Assembly (NCBI GenBank): GCA_965221845.1
Contig: OZ244919.1
Location: 3,348,001 to 3,412,000 of the forward strand
Source of the DNA: JAJEFO01 sp965221845
GTDB taxonomy: Bacteria; Pseudomonadota; Alphaproteobacteria; Rhodobacterales; Rhodobacteraceae
DNA: 64,000 bases
Direction: 5' to 3'
Part shown: positions 54,501 to 63,498 of the stretch, piece after piece
How the letters are laid out: each line of letters begins with the position of its first letter
How positions within the stretch are numbered: the stretch's first letter is position 1
The notes under the pieces: generated by a model
The model's database searches: none
Told to the model about the DNA's origin: nothing
What the model saw: only the letters and a program-made list of their open reading frames with translations
Translations under genes and position numbers: made by a program

Positions 54501-54653
54501 CATCGCCTCGTGTCCCGGCGGCCGATAGAAATACATGGCAGGCCGCCGGCCCGCCCGCCTAACCGGCGGCTCGTGTTCCGAGATGCTCCAGTGCTCTTCC
54601 GGCTCCGTGAACGGCGAATTGAGGATCGGCTCGGGAACCTCTTGCACGCTCAC
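51534..54653 (-). CDS. res: Type III-like restriction subunit Res (DEAD/DEAH helicase-nuclease)
   Basis: 1039 residues. Helicase motif I YACKMATGTGKTTVMGML (about 155-172), DEAH box LVMNDEAHHAYR, motif III IDLSATPYYLGR, and motif VI EQVVGRGLRRSSY. The C-terminal nuclease region has HEYVPDFIVRMSGEKQRFLI LETKGYDLL (PD-ExK pattern). Res uses ATP to move along or signal through DNA and cuts unmodified sites. Res proteins of standard type III systems are similar in length. GTG start overlaps the ATPase gene stop by 4 bp. Last gene of a three-gene operon; visibly lower GC than flanking genes. Confidence 0.9.
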   Translation of the reverse strand: MSVQEVPEPILNSPFTEPEEHWSISEHEPPVRRAGRRPAMYFYRPPGHEAMLDRQGAGTAIELKLVNRIRAKLGEWRSLALKGEAGVTRTTMELMRYWRREGRQHRLFFAQIEAAETIIFLNEARVDFLQGINVPFDEPGEDARAAGMRAFRRYACKMATGTGKTTVMGMLAAWSILNKVADRGNARYSDAVLVVCPNVTIRNRLEELKPQGGEASLYRTRDLVPAHLMPQVARGHVLVTNWHVFEPRTTQTAGQSARVLRAGREIRTRETVRIGPRTTTARGTRYLTLNDLELQQATGLITVLDEQRDRQGNLKSVSVESVRHVESDAKLIERVLGREIGAKGNILVMNDEAHHAYRIRGDEPDEDEEDLFGEDDEGKEFYREATVWVDGLDRIHKHRGISQCIDLSATPYYLGRAGQEANRLFPWVVSDFGLVDAIESGLVKVPQLAVRDTSGNAVPGYFNIWRWILPKLTPAERGGRRARVKPEAVLKYAHVPMAMLGGLWDALRQAWEEREDENRPPVFIIVCKNTSLAKVVFEWLAGDKAPVGIPPARIEGLRNTDGAIRTIRVDSKVVRESDSGQAKTDEDRWMRVTLDTVGKADWPSDGQGRYLFPEGFEELARKLERPLHPPGRDVRCIVSVGMLTEGWDCNTVTHIIGLRPFMSQLLCEQVVGRGLRRSSYAVGEDGKLSEEVAKILGVPFEIVPLKENPPINGAKPPSRTWRIRAVPERADLEIRFPRVEGYLQSIRHHVKVDWDSIAPLSLDPTQIPPEVEMKAGLPSNTGRPSLVGPGRLDRIDLNPYREGQRLQRLVFEMAGDLTRDYSKQPGCDAPAHVLFPQLAGIVTRYLGEKVHPIDPARDVDAFLAPWYGWLLERIVAAIQPDDRAGEVIELPRMETGRLPGSTSEVDFETRREPYPVLKSHVNAVVPDTAKWEQNAAYRLDTSDLVHSFVKNAGLGFSIPYLHNGENHEYVPDFIVRMSGEKQRFLILETKGYDLLADVKTQAAHRWILAVNASGEFGIWKYAAVGNLNKVEAAIKEAVT

Positions 54654-56326
54654 GACTCGACTCCCAACGCGCGGCAGATCCCGTCGAGCTTCTCAACCAC
54701 CTCTGGATGAATCTCCTCGGGGAGCATTGCCTGCCCAATCTCGTGATAGCGGGTATAGGGGAACTCACCGACCCCAGCCGCTTCGAGCAACGGAGGCAGA
54801 AGACGGGTGCGAGCCTTCGTCGCGTTCAGGAACTCATGATCGCCGAGCGGTTCTCTTGCAACCGCTGGCGGGAACGTTTCCTGCCAGTACGCGAGCATGT
54901 CCTCGATGTGCGGGCGGGCTGCCTCGGCGCCGACCATGGCTTCCACGAAACGGATGAGCGAGTCCGGATGCAGCAGGTAACTCTCGATTTCGTAGCGCCG
55001 CCAGCGCAAACGCTGGAGGCCCGCTCCGGCAATCTCGCTTTCCCGCATGTCCGGGTGCGCATCTCCGTCGAGGATTTCCACTCCCGGCAGGCCGTCGCGT
55101 ACCAGTTGCAGGGCTTCGAAATGATCACGCGCGCGGACGCCGGCGTTGTCCACCCCTCTCTCTCGCGTCTGGAACACCGCGTGTTTCACCATCGCTTCGG
55201 TCGTCAGCAAGGTCTCCGCTCGATGACCCAGCTGCGTCGCCCATGCCCGCAAGATGTTGATGTCCGTGTAGTCTTCCACGTAAAGAACGCCGCGCACCGA
55301 TTGAACTTGCATGACGTCGGCATTGCTCAGCACGCGAAGAGACGAAATCAGCCGATTGCGTTCGGCGTTGTCCGCGACCGCTCTCGGCTCATCGAGCATT
55401 ACGTAAAGCTCGCGCGGCTCCACGGCGTTGATGACGACCTCCGAGTGCGTCGCAACGATGAGTTGCGAGCGCTGCCGGGCTGCCACGGTCTTCAGTTCGT
55501 GGTAGATCGCGTCCTGGAGAATGATGTGCAGATGGGCGTCCGGTTCGTCCAGCAGCAGAATGGCGCCCGGCCGCGTATTGAGAAATGCCAGCAGCATCAG
55601 AACCTGCTGGAAGCCGCTTCCGGCGCTCGCAATGTCCAGATGGGGACGTGCCACGCCCTCCGCATCCGCCATTCTGTACTCTGCGCGAATGTGCGGGCCA
55701 TCGGTGTCCGGCGGAAGCAGCCTGTAACCGAAAAGCTTGACCATGGACGCCTGGAGCGCATCCCACGCGTATTCGTCGCGATTCGCTTCCGCAAGCAGAT
55801 TGCGCAAGACCTCTCCGGGGCGACCGAGTCCTAGGAGCTGCTCGATCTTCGGCGCCTGGAACACCGGCTCGTCGATTCCTATTCCGGTCATCGGTGGAAC
55901 GAACACCACGCCAGGATCGATCTCGCGTAGCATTTCTGCCGGCGTATCCGCCTTGGGCCGGACGTAGATTTGCTCCGTGCTGTCGGCCTTGAACTCCATG
56001 GCCACCGACCATCCGTCGCGATGCCTTAACTCGACCTCGACCCGAACACGGGGGCTGTAGAGCCGATTCACCCAGAGCAGATCGAAGCTTCGCAGCGGAA
56101 CCGACGTGAACGACTGCCGGGCGATGGGCGCGTAGGTGTATCCAGCTCTCGGATTGAAGTCGTTGAGTTCGCGCCACCGCCGAAGCGCCAGAGACCACGA
56201 GGCGACCGCCTGAAGAACCGTGGTCTTCCCCGTGTTGTTGGGACCCGCGAGCACGACATGCCCTGGTAGCCTGAGAGTCGCCTCGGTGAAACGCTTGAAG
56301 CCACGGATGCGAACCGTCTGGATCAC
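54650..56326 (-). CDS. OLD-family-like ATPase/TOPRIM nuclease of a modification system
   Basis: 558 residues. SMC/OLD-type ATPase: IRGFKRFTEATLRLPGHVVL AGPNNTGKTTVLQAV (Walker A about residue 29-37), SAGSGFQQVLMLLAFL (signature-like) and AILLLDEPDAHLH (Walker B), IVATHSEVVINA (H-loop). The second half is TOPRIM-like: RGVLYVEDYTDINILRAWA (acidic cluster) and EILDGDAHPD (DxD). It is an unusual third gene between mod and res, coupled to both by 4-bp overlaps (GTG start), so it is likely an integral nuclease or regulator of the system. Confidence 0.85.
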   Translation of the reverse strand: MIQTVRIRGFKRFTEATLRLPGHVVLAGPNNTGKTTVLQAVASWSLALRRWRELNDFNPRAGYTYAPIARQSFTSVPLRSFDLLWVNRLYSPRVRVEVELRHRDGWSVAMEFKADSTEQIYVRPKADTPAEMLREIDPGVVFVPPMTGIGIDEPVFQAPKIEQLLGLGRPGEVLRNLLAEANRDEYAWDALQASMVKLFGYRLLPPDTDGPHIRAEYRMADAEGVARPHLDIASAGSGFQQVLMLLAFLNTRPGAILLLDEPDAHLHIILQDAIYHELKTVAARQRSQLIVATHSEVVINAVEPRELYVMLDEPRAVADNAERNRLISSLRVLSNADVMQVQSVRGVLYVEDYTDINILRAWATQLGHRAETLLTTEAMVKHAVFQTRERGVDNAGVRARDHFEALQLVRDGLPGVEILDGDAHPDMRESEIAGAGLQRLRWRRYEIESYLLHPDSLIRFVEAMVGAEAARPHIEDMLAYWQETFPPAVAREPLGDHEFLNATKARTRLLPPLLEAAGVGEFPYTRYHEIGQAMLPEEIHPEVVEKLDGICRALGVES

Positions 56327-59052
56327 CCCGTCGCCTCCGACAGAGACTTGACCACCATCAGCTCATTGCCCCGGTCGTCGACCGCCTTCACCGCGATTTG
56401 CTCGTGTTCCCCCGCCTCAAACGGAGCGCTCACCGTTCCCGAAAGATGCGTCCAGACGCTGTCGTCGAACTCGCCCCGCAACGAGCGCTTGAGCCCCTCC
56501 CAGGCGGATGTACGCGGAAAGAACGCCTGACAGACGTGGAAGCAAAGGCCGTTGTAGTCCGTGTCAAGAAACCACGCGGGTATGTCGCTTCCCTCTCGGT
56601 GATCGGAATTCATGTTCACCGGATCGAATACGTCAAGGCCGAGGAGCGCGGCCTGATATTCTCCATCACCCGAACGCCTAATCTGGACGTCTGGCAGTCC
56701 ACAGACGGCGAATATCTGGCTAGACCGCATGTTCCTGAGAAGGTCTCCCATGACCAGATCCATGCTTGCCTGCACCCAGGCTGCCGGCACTCCGATGGAT
56801 TGTTCGCAGCTTTCGATCAGTCGCCGCGCGTCGGGCTGGATGGCAAAGCCGATCACGTAGAGCTGCCCGTAGCTTTTGGCGTAGGCTTCCCTCGCCGCCT
56901 CAAACACCAGCGTTTCCGGCACCGCGCCGTTCTCCGGGCCGAACACGATCGCGGCCGACCGTTCCTCATCGCCCTCGATTGACGCCTCGGCGGACAAATT
57001 CAGGGCGCGCGCTGGCCGCCGCACTTTCGACAGCGAGACGCGTTGTCCGCCGCCGACATGCAATGTCGGCGAGCGTCGCAATACCTCGATCATGCGCTCG
57101 ACATGGTCAGCATAACTTTCTGCGGCAGCGCTGTCGCCTGAATGCTCTTCGCCGTCGCCCTCCCAGTCCACCGGGGTCGGGATGGTCGCCTCGACGCAGA
57201 AGGGCCCGCTTATCCGTGTCACGTTGCCGTCCTTCTCGGGCCGATCGACCAACACCTCTTCCCTGGCCGGCTCGTCATTTGCAATGGACTCCAGCGTCAC
57301 GTGCGGAACGATCCCGCCCACTTCCTCGCCGTTCCTGTTCTGCCTGCGGCGGTATTCGAAGCCACCGGCGGGCCCGCGTTCGGAATCATTGAGCCGGTGG
57401 TAGTCGAAGGTGGCGGTTAGCAGCCGTTGGCGTGCCAGTGCGACCGGCACCCGCGAGGTGTCGCAGGTGATCCAGCGTCGTCCCCATTTCTCTGCGCACC
57501 AAGCGGTCGTACCCGACCCACAAGTAGGATCGAACACCAAGTCGCCAGGATCGGATGTCATCAGCAGGCAACGCTCGACCACTTTCGGATTCGTCTGGAC
57601 GACGTACAGCTTTTCGCCGGTGAAACTGCCGGTCAGCGTGTCCGTCCAGAGATTGCCTCGTTCCTTGTATGGAAAGTCGGAAGCGAAGCGACGATACCGA
57701 ATGCTATTGGCCGCAACGTGGATTCGATCCGCCTTGGCCAAGCGCTCCAACCCTTCCGGATACTTTGGCTTCCAGTGTGAGTTCGCCCCCGGCTTGTATA
57801 CCTTCCCGCCAAACTTGAATGGCTGCGGTTCCCGCGCTGAGCCTTGCCCTTGCAGGTTGTCCGGCTCATAAAGACGGGCCCCCTCCGGCAACGCCGTCTC
57901 ACGCCGCTTTTCCGCCGCGGTCACGCCTCGACAGCTTCCGTCCGGCAGCAGCACCCACCGCGCATTGCCTTCGCCAAGAACAGGAGGCTGCTCCTCAAAC
58001 ACCTTTCGTACCTTCAACCGCTCTGGATCGCGCGAGTACCACAGCAGGAAGTCGCCCAGCGTCGCGATGGCCTTCGTCTGGAATCCTGAGGTGGTCTGGA
58101 AACTGATCTGGGAGACGAAGCACTCGGCCCCGAACACCTCGTCCATCACCTCGCGGACGTGATGCAGGTTGGTGTCCGACATCTGCACGAAGATGCTGCC
58201 CGAGGGATGCAGCAGCTCTCGCGCCACCAGCAGCCGGTCGCGCAGATAGGTCAGGAACGAGTGCAGGCCGAGCTCCCAGGTGTCGCGGTACGCCTGCACC
58301 ATCTCCGGCTCGCGCACCATGTCGTCATCTGCGCCGTGCGTGACGTTCCGCTTGCGCACGAAGGGCTGGAAGTTTGAGCCGAACTTCACCGCATAGGGCG
58401 GATCCATGTAGATGGTCTGCGCCTGCCCGCCGAGCCCTTCGTAGTGAAGCAGCGAGTTCATCACGATGAGCGAATCGCCCAGGACCAGCCGGTTCACCCA
58501 GCCATCGTGGTGTTCGTAGGCCTTGAGCAAACGGTCGTGGACCGGCAGGGGGCTTTCGCCAAACAGGTCGAACATGTCCGCCTGCCGGTCCCGCCTGTGC
58601 CCCTTCAGGGTCTCGATGATCGCTGCTGTGGAAAGGCGCTCGTGCACGAAGAGCGGCAGGGTCGGCACATCGAATGACAAGCGTTCGGCCTTGCCGGCCC
58701 AGTTCAGGAAGGGCGACGACATCGCCTTCAATGCCCGGGCATCCTCGCCCGCCGCAGCCAGTTCCTTGCGCGCCTCCGCGAGGGCGCCCGCGGACTCGCC
58801 GCTCCCTTCGATGGCAGCGGCGAGCCGCGCCATGCGCTCCTGGAGCGCTGCTATCTTCGCTTCGCCCCGCTCCCGGGCCGGGTTCTGCCCATCCGAATCG
58901 AGCGCTGGCGACAGCGAAGGGTCGTAGCGGTAGGTTGCGGGCTTTCTCTTCTTTCGGAATTGCGCCTGCGTGCCGACGTCTGGCCTAAGCAGTGCGCTCG
59001 CCCCGGAATGCCGGCACCCCTCGGCCCGTTGCCGCCTTTTGCCGCGTTTCAC
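56323..59052 (-). CDS. mod: Type III-like adenine-specific DNA methyltransferase Mod
   Basis: 909 residues, longer than classical Mod (about 650). Beta-class amino-methyltransferase order: motif IV YMDPPYAVKFGS (about residue 210), then the target-recognition middle, then FxGxG-type SAM motif LVFDPTCGSGTTAWCAEKWG. The N-terminus has a coiled coil (AKIAALQERMARLAAAIEG). The extra C-terminal about 300 residues (after EEVLVDRPEKDGNVTRISG) is of unknown function. It methylates host sites against Res. GTG start at 59052; the upstream neighbour is recombinase and IS debris, and GC is lower than in surrounding operons, so the island was probably acquired. Confidence 0.9.
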   Translation of the reverse strand: MKRGKRRQRAEGCRHSGASALLRPDVGTQAQFRKKRKPATYRYDPSLSPALDSDGQNPARERGEAKIAALQERMARLAAAIEGSGESAGALAEARKELAAAGEDARALKAMSSPFLNWAGKAERLSFDVPTLPLFVHERLSTAAIIETLKGHRRDRQADMFDLFGESPLPVHDRLLKAYEHHDGWVNRLVLGDSLIVMNSLLHYEGLGGQAQTIYMDPPYAVKFGSNFQPFVRKRNVTHGADDDMVREPEMVQAYRDTWELGLHSFLTYLRDRLLVARELLHPSGSIFVQMSDTNLHHVREVMDEVFGAECFVSQISFQTTSGFQTKAIATLGDFLLWYSRDPERLKVRKVFEEQPPVLGEGNARWVLLPDGSCRGVTAAEKRRETALPEGARLYEPDNLQGQGSAREPQPFKFGGKVYKPGANSHWKPKYPEGLERLAKADRIHVAANSIRYRRFASDFPYKERGNLWTDTLTGSFTGEKLYVVQTNPKVVERCLLMTSDPGDLVFDPTCGSGTTAWCAEKWGRRWITCDTSRVPVALARQRLLTATFDYHRLNDSERGPAGGFEYRRRQNRNGEEVGGIVPHVTLESIANDEPAREEVLVDRPEKDGNVTRISGPFCVEATIPTPVDWEGDGEEHSGDSAAAESYADHVERMIEVLRRSPTLHVGGGQRVSLSKVRRPARALNLSAEASIEGDEERSAAIVFGPENGAVPETLVFEAAREAYAKSYGQLYVIGFAIQPDARRLIESCEQSIGVPAAWVQASMDLVMGDLLRNMRSSQIFAVCGLPDVQIRRSGDGEYQAALLGLDVFDPVNMNSDHREGSDIPAWFLDTDYNGLCFHVCQAFFPRTSAWEGLKRSLRGEFDDSVWTHLSGTVSAPFEAGEHEQIAVKAVDDRGNELMVVKSLSEATG

Positions 59053-59099
59053 CCACCTGTCTCCGCTGATTGCTTCCGCGCCTGCCGTTTCGTGACGGC

Positions 59100-59255
59100 C
59101 TGTCCTGCATACAGCGAGACCCGTATGCCGGCAACGAGGCGCCGGGCATGCCCGGCTGGCTGCCGAAGCGCCAGCCCTGGATCGAGCGGAGCCTGGCCAG
59201 CCGCCACCTCAAGGGCGGGAACACGCTCATCCTCCACGACGTCAGGACAACGTGA
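59100..59255 (+). pseudogene. IS1634-family transposase N-terminal fragment
   Basis: The plus-strand frame reads PGWLPKRQPWIERSLASRHL KGGNTLILHDVRTT. W(I)E..LA.RHL..G.L.L.DV is the block before the first catalytic aspartate region of IS1634-type transposases. Only about 50 residues remain. Confidence 0.55.
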
Positions 59256-59309
59256 ATCCAAAAGCTGGCCCTGACCGGCATCATTTCCCGACGGACCGGA
59301 GCCTTGGGG

Positions 59310-59880
59310 CGGCGACGCCGGCATCGGGATGGAATGGCAGATCGTGACCTCGTCCCTTCCGACCCTCACCTCGCGAACGAGCAGGCGCACGATCGCTGGC
59401 GGTCGGACAGGGAGAGGGACCGTGCCCCTTCGCGCAGCCGCCCCGGAAACCGTTCCGTCGTCTCGGCCAGAGAAAGCCGGGCGCCACGGCCAGGTTCCGC
59501 GGCCTTCAGGGCCCTCAGCTCCGACTGGATGGCACGCTGCCGGGCATGGAGCGGGATCTTTCTCTCCCGCAGCCCGCCCAGGGTGATGACCTCGCCCTGG
59601 CAGGCGTCGAGCAGGCGCTGCATTCGAGTGGTGATGCGGGCCATCTCGCCCTGCAGCGAATTCGGTCCGTTGCCGGATGTCCGTCGTGTCGTTCGCGGCT
59701 TCCGGCCTGCGCGTGATCTCCCCCTGGACGAGGTCCGGGTTCCCGGGCAGGGCCGGCACCTTCGCCCACGCGGCCGCGTCGAGCCTGTCGGCGCGCACCG
59801 CGGGACTGTCGCGCACGGCTCGCTCCGGATGGCGCCAGCCCTCGCTCCCCTGGCGCCGGCAGTGGTGCAGGCGCGGCGTC
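59310..59880 (-). pseudogene. Large serine recombinase C-terminal remnant
   Basis: In shifting frames: VRADRLDAAAWAKVPALPGN PDLVQGEI (end of zinc-ribbon region), then RMQRLLDACQGEVITLGGLR ERKIPL and LSLAETTERFPGRLREGARS (coiled coil), then IVRLLVREVRVGRDEVTICH SIP, the typical C-terminus. At least two frameshifts. The catalytic resolvase domain is gone. It may mark the element that once carried the adjacent modification system. Confidence 0.65.
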
Positions 59881-60074
59881 CTGCGGCCGCCCGGGGTTCC
59901 TGAGTTCGGCGAAGGCGAGGGCGGTTTCCGGGCCGTTCGGGCGCGGCCGGAGGTGTTGCGGCCCGTCGAGGAGGGTTCCGGCAGGTTCGGGCCTCTTCGT
60001 CTCCCCGGACATCGCGAGACGGAAGGTTCGCCGGTCCGGGATGCCGAAGGCGCCTGGAACAGGCCGGCGACAGG
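59881..60074. other. Short non-coding stretch
   Basis: No gene recognised; lies between recombinase debris and the end of the AttH-like gene. Confidence 0.4.
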
Positions 60075-61109
60075 TCAGTAGCCGCTCATTTCGAGATAGC
60101 CCTTGCCGGAATGGCTGCCGCTGGCCCTGACCGGACCCTCCCAGTAAGGAATTCGCGTGCCCATCCAGCTTTGCGGGTAGATTGCCTCGGCGCGGATCAT
60201 GATGCCTCGTGCCTCGTGCGCAATGTCCCAGCCCACGGGGAGCCTGCGTCCGGCAACGTCGGCCAGCGCGACGGGGGTCATCCGCAGCGAGCCGGCGCGG
60301 AACGGCTCGGGCGATCCGTCCGCGTCAATCCAGCTGCCGAAGACGAATGCGTCCCCCGCGAGGTCGCGCAGGCGGAACGCCATCAGCTTCTCGCCGCCCG
60401 AGAGGTGGAGCGAGATCCAGTCCCAGCCGGCCTGGTCCGGGGCAAGGGGCTGGGAGGACCACTCGCGGTCCAGCCAGGCCTGGCCCGTGACGCGGACCTG
60501 GCCGTCCGGCAGGGTCAGCGTGCCGGTCACCGAATAGAACGGCTGGGAGTAGTAGTGGCTGGCCTGCCCTTCGAGCGACTTGACCGAGTATCCGTGGTCG
60601 CCCTGCGACACGAACGGCCCGCCGCCCGACAGTTCCAGGTCGTACCGGAACTCGTGGCCCTGGGCCGTGAGGCTCGCCTCGGCGAGGTCGCGCCCGGCCA
60701 TGCGCCACTCGTCGATGAACGCCTCGAACGGCGCCGCTCTCACGCCCGCCTGGCCGATGCCGCCGCGCGCCAGGCGCTCCGTGAAGAGGTGGCCCGCCGG
60801 CGTGGACACCGCCGCATGCCCCATCCATGCCTGGTCTTCCGGCCTGCCGCCCGGCGCAAGCGCGCTGCGGAACAGCGTCCACTGGATTCCGTAGTCGGTT
60901 CCCTCGGCATCCTCGAGGTTTGCGGTCACGTACCACCATTCGACGCGAAACTCCGGATGCGGGCCGTGGTCGTCCGGAAACGTGAAGCGCGTCGCAGGGT
61001 CGGGCAGGGCGTAGCCTTCCGACGCCTGCCCCAGCCCTGCAAAGCCCTGCGCCGAGGCCAGGGGCGGCATGATGCAGAGGACCAAGGGCAGGAGGGTCCT
61101 AGCGCTCAT
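60075..61109 (-). CDS. Lipocalin-like AttH / carotenoid 1,2-hydratase-fold secreted protein
   Basis: 344 residues with signal peptide MSARTLLPLVLCIMPPLASA. FTFPDDHGPHPEFRVEWWYV TANLE and QAWLDREWSSQPLAPDQAGW DWISLHL are CrtC/AttH-family signatures (two lipocalin-like domains). In Agrobacterium AttH is encoded with the AttEFG transporter, and the same set follows here: FtsX-type permease and LolD-like ATPase. The start overlaps the permease stop by 11 bp. Role: periplasmic partner of the exporter; substrate unknown. Confidence 0.88.
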   Translation of the reverse strand: MSARTLLPLVLCIMPPLASAQGFAGLGQASEGYALPDPATRFTFPDDHGPHPEFRVEWWYVTANLEDAEGTDYGIQWTLFRSALAPGGRPEDQAWMGHAAVSTPAGHLFTERLARGGIGQAGVRAAPFEAFIDEWRMAGRDLAEASLTAQGHEFRYDLELSGGGPFVSQGDHGYSVKSLEGQASHYYSQPFYSVTGTLTLPDGQVRVTGQAWLDREWSSQPLAPDQAGWDWISLHLSGGEKLMAFRLRDLAGDAFVFGSWIDADGSPEPFRAGSLRMTPVALADVAGRRLPVGWDIAHEARGIMIRAEAIYPQSWMGTRIPYWEGPVRASGSHSGKGYLEMSGY

Positions 61110-63498
61110 GGCTGAACACCCTTGCGAGATCCGCGGGCGGACGCCTGGCAAGCTGGCGCGCGGGCCAGGCGCTCGCGAGCCCTGCGGCCCCGACGGACAG
61201 CGCCGCGAGCCGGAGCCAGTCGAGCGGAAAGAGATGCATCGGCAATCGCCATCCGAACGCCTCGACGTTGATGATCGCCAGCAGCATCCAGGCGAGGACA
61301 AGGCCGACGGGCAGCGCGAACGCGAATGTGAGCGCCGCGAGGGCCAGCGCGCGCAGGAGCTCGAGCCTTCCCAGGGCCGTTCGGGTGACGCCGAGCGCCC
61401 AGACGGGCGCGAGCTGCGGCAGCCGCATCGCGGCGAGCGTCAGCAGGCTTGTCAGGATGGCAACGCCTGCGACGGCGAGCGTGAGGGCGCTGAGGGCGCC
61501 CGTCACGGCAAAGGTCCGCTCGAAGACTGACAGCGAGAGCGCCTTGACCGCGCCCCGGTCCGTGACCCTCTCCTCCGGCAGGCCGAACTCCCCTGTCAGC
61601 GCGGCCCTCAGGGAGTCCCGGCTCCGCTCGGGCACGATGATGCCGAAGCCGGAGCGGTCGACGTCCGCGTAATGGCGGGTCAGGGCGTCGAGCGGCACGA
61701 CGACCTGTCCCATGGGGTTGCCGTAGTCGCCGTAGATCCCGATGACGGTCGTCGCCCAGCCGCCGGGGAGGGGAAGCCGGTCTTCAAGCGACAGGCCTTC
61801 GCGCCGCGCGAGCTGTTCGTTGACCAGCGCGCCGGTTCCGGCGGCCACCCGGCTCCAGGCGTCCGGCAGGGCTGACAGGAGCGGCCAGCTCGCGGCGTAG
61901 ACCGGGTGGTCGGCCACGCCGTAGATCTCGGCCGGCGCTCCCATGACCTCCGCGTCGACATGCCAGATCGGAAGGAGCGCGTCGGCCCTGCCTTCGAGAA
62001 ACGCCGCGAGCGCCGGCATGTCGTCCTCGTCCTCCAGCGTCACGTAGAGGTCGCTCACGAGCCGCTGGTCGAGCCAGCCGGTGAACGTGGCGCGGAAGCT
62101 CGCGACCATGGTTCCCACGCCGACATTCGCCGCGAGCGCCAGCAGGAGCGCCATGAGCGCCAGCGAAAGGCCCGGCAGCTGCTGCCGGGTGTCCGCCCAG
62201 AACCATTGCCAGACCGGCCCCCGTGACCATCGCGCTGCAACGGAGACCAGCGACGACAGGATCAGCGGAAGGAGCAGCGCCGCCGCAAGGAGAAAGCCGC
62301 CGACGAGAGCGAAGCCGCCCGCGAGCCCGCCGTCGAGGATGAAGGCGGCGACGGCGGCGGCAAGGCAGGCCGCCGCGCCCCCCGCCTGCCGGCGCATGGC
62401 GCGGCTGCTTGCCATGGCCCACGCGCGCGGCCGCGCCGGCGCGAGGGGCGGCATTCCCGCGACGCGCCGCAGCTCGCTCGCGGCGGCAACGGCAGTGCCG
62501 AGGCACGCGACGGCCACGCCGTCCAACCACCGAAGCGGCGAGAGCGTCAGCGCCTCGCTGACGGTCGCGCCGTAGATGCCGCGAAGCGTGGCCGCGACGT
62601 CAGGGAGCAACGCGGCCGCCATGACGTGTCCGGCGGCGACGCCCAGCGCGCCGGCAACGAGCGCCAGCGCCAGCGCCTCGGCCACGAGGCACAGGACCAG
62701 GCGCCGGGCGGGAACCCCGAGCGCGCGCAGCGTGCGCAGGGCCGGGCGGCGCTGCTCGAACGCGAGACCTGCGGCGCCCCGCGCGATCGCGAGTCCGACC
62801 GCGAAGGACAGGAACCCGAACGCCGTCAGGTTCAGGTGGAAGCTGTCGGCGAGGCGTCCGAGATCGTCCGCCGTGGCCGGCGGCCTGACGGCCAGTCCGG
62901 GGGCCACCGAGGCGAGATCAGGGCGAAGCAGGGGCTGTTCGGGCGCCAGGACCAGCCTGCTGAAGCCCGCCATGTCCAGCAGTTCCTGCGCGGTCGCGAT
63001 GTCTGCAAGGACGATGTTCGGCGCCAGTCCCTCGATCACGCGAAGCCTGCTCTCGAGATCCGGCAGCCGGCTCGCCGTAGCCTTGCCGGCAAGGAGCGTC
63101 CCGCCCGTCGCGACCAGCTCCGGACGGAGGTCCGGCCCGACCATCGCCGCGATGGCCGTGCCCTGCGGGACGGTGAAGGGATCCACTCCCAGCAGCCGGA
63201 CGCGGCCGCCGTCCGCTGGCAGCCATCCGTCCACGAGAGGGCTTGCGAGCCAGCCGGCCCTTCGCAGGTTCGCGAAGGTCGCGGCCGGAATCGTTCCCCC
63301 GTCGCTCCGGACGATCTCCGAAAGGCCGCCGCCGAGAATGCCGGCAGCCTCCGCGTAGGACCTGCGCGCTTCGGCATTGATCGCCTGCACTCCGGACCAG
63401 AGCGCCGTGGCGAGCGAAAGGCCCGCGAGGAGGGTCGCCAGCTGGAGCGGGCGCCGCCGCCAGTGCGACAGAAGGGCGGCGAGAACGGGCCCGGTCAC
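61099..63498 (-). CDS. FtsX/MacB-type ABC transporter permease (AttFG-like)
   Basis: 799 residues. The topology is that of a fused FtsX-family permease: an N-terminal membrane anchor (LQLATLLAGLSLATALWSGV), a long periplasmic domain, a central cluster of helices (FHLNLTAFGFLSFAVGLAIA; LVLCLVAEALALALVAGALG) and a C-terminal trio (VAGVAILTSLLTLAAMRLPQ; ALAALTFAFALPVGLVLAWM). Such proteins move lipids or peptides out of the inner membrane mechanically. It is coupled by 4 bp to the ATPase gene upstream and overlaps attH downstream. Confidence 0.9.
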   Translation of the reverse strand: MTGPVLAALLSHWRRRPLQLATLLAGLSLATALWSGVQAINAEARRSYAEAAGILGGGLSEIVRSDGGTIPAATFANLRRAGWLASPLVDGWLPADGGRVRLLGVDPFTVPQGTAIAAMVGPDLRPELVATGGTLLAGKATASRLPDLESRLRVIEGLAPNIVLADIATAQELLDMAGFSRLVLAPEQPLLRPDLASVAPGLAVRPPATADDLGRLADSFHLNLTAFGFLSFAVGLAIARGAAGLAFEQRRPALRTLRALGVPARRLVLCLVAEALALALVAGALGVAAGHVMAAALLPDVAATLRGIYGATVSEALTLSPLRWLDGVAVACLGTAVAAASELRRVAGMPPLAPARPRAWAMASSRAMRRQAGGAAACLAAAVAAFILDGGLAGGFALVGGFLLAAALLLPLILSSLVSVAARWSRGPVWQWFWADTRQQLPGLSLALMALLLALAANVGVGTMVASFRATFTGWLDQRLVSDLYVTLEDEDDMPALAAFLEGRADALLPIWHVDAEVMGAPAEIYGVADHPVYAASWPLLSALPDAWSRVAAGTGALVNEQLARREGLSLEDRLPLPGGWATTVIGIYGDYGNPMGQVVVPLDALTRHYADVDRSGFGIIVPERSRDSLRAALTGEFGLPEERVTDRGAVKALSLSVFERTFAVTGALSALTLAVAGVAILTSLLTLAAMRLPQLAPVWALGVTRTALGRLELLRALALAALTFAFALPVGLVLAWMLLAIINVEAFGWRLPMHLFPLDWLRLAALSVGAAGLASAWPARQLARRPPADLARVFSHER

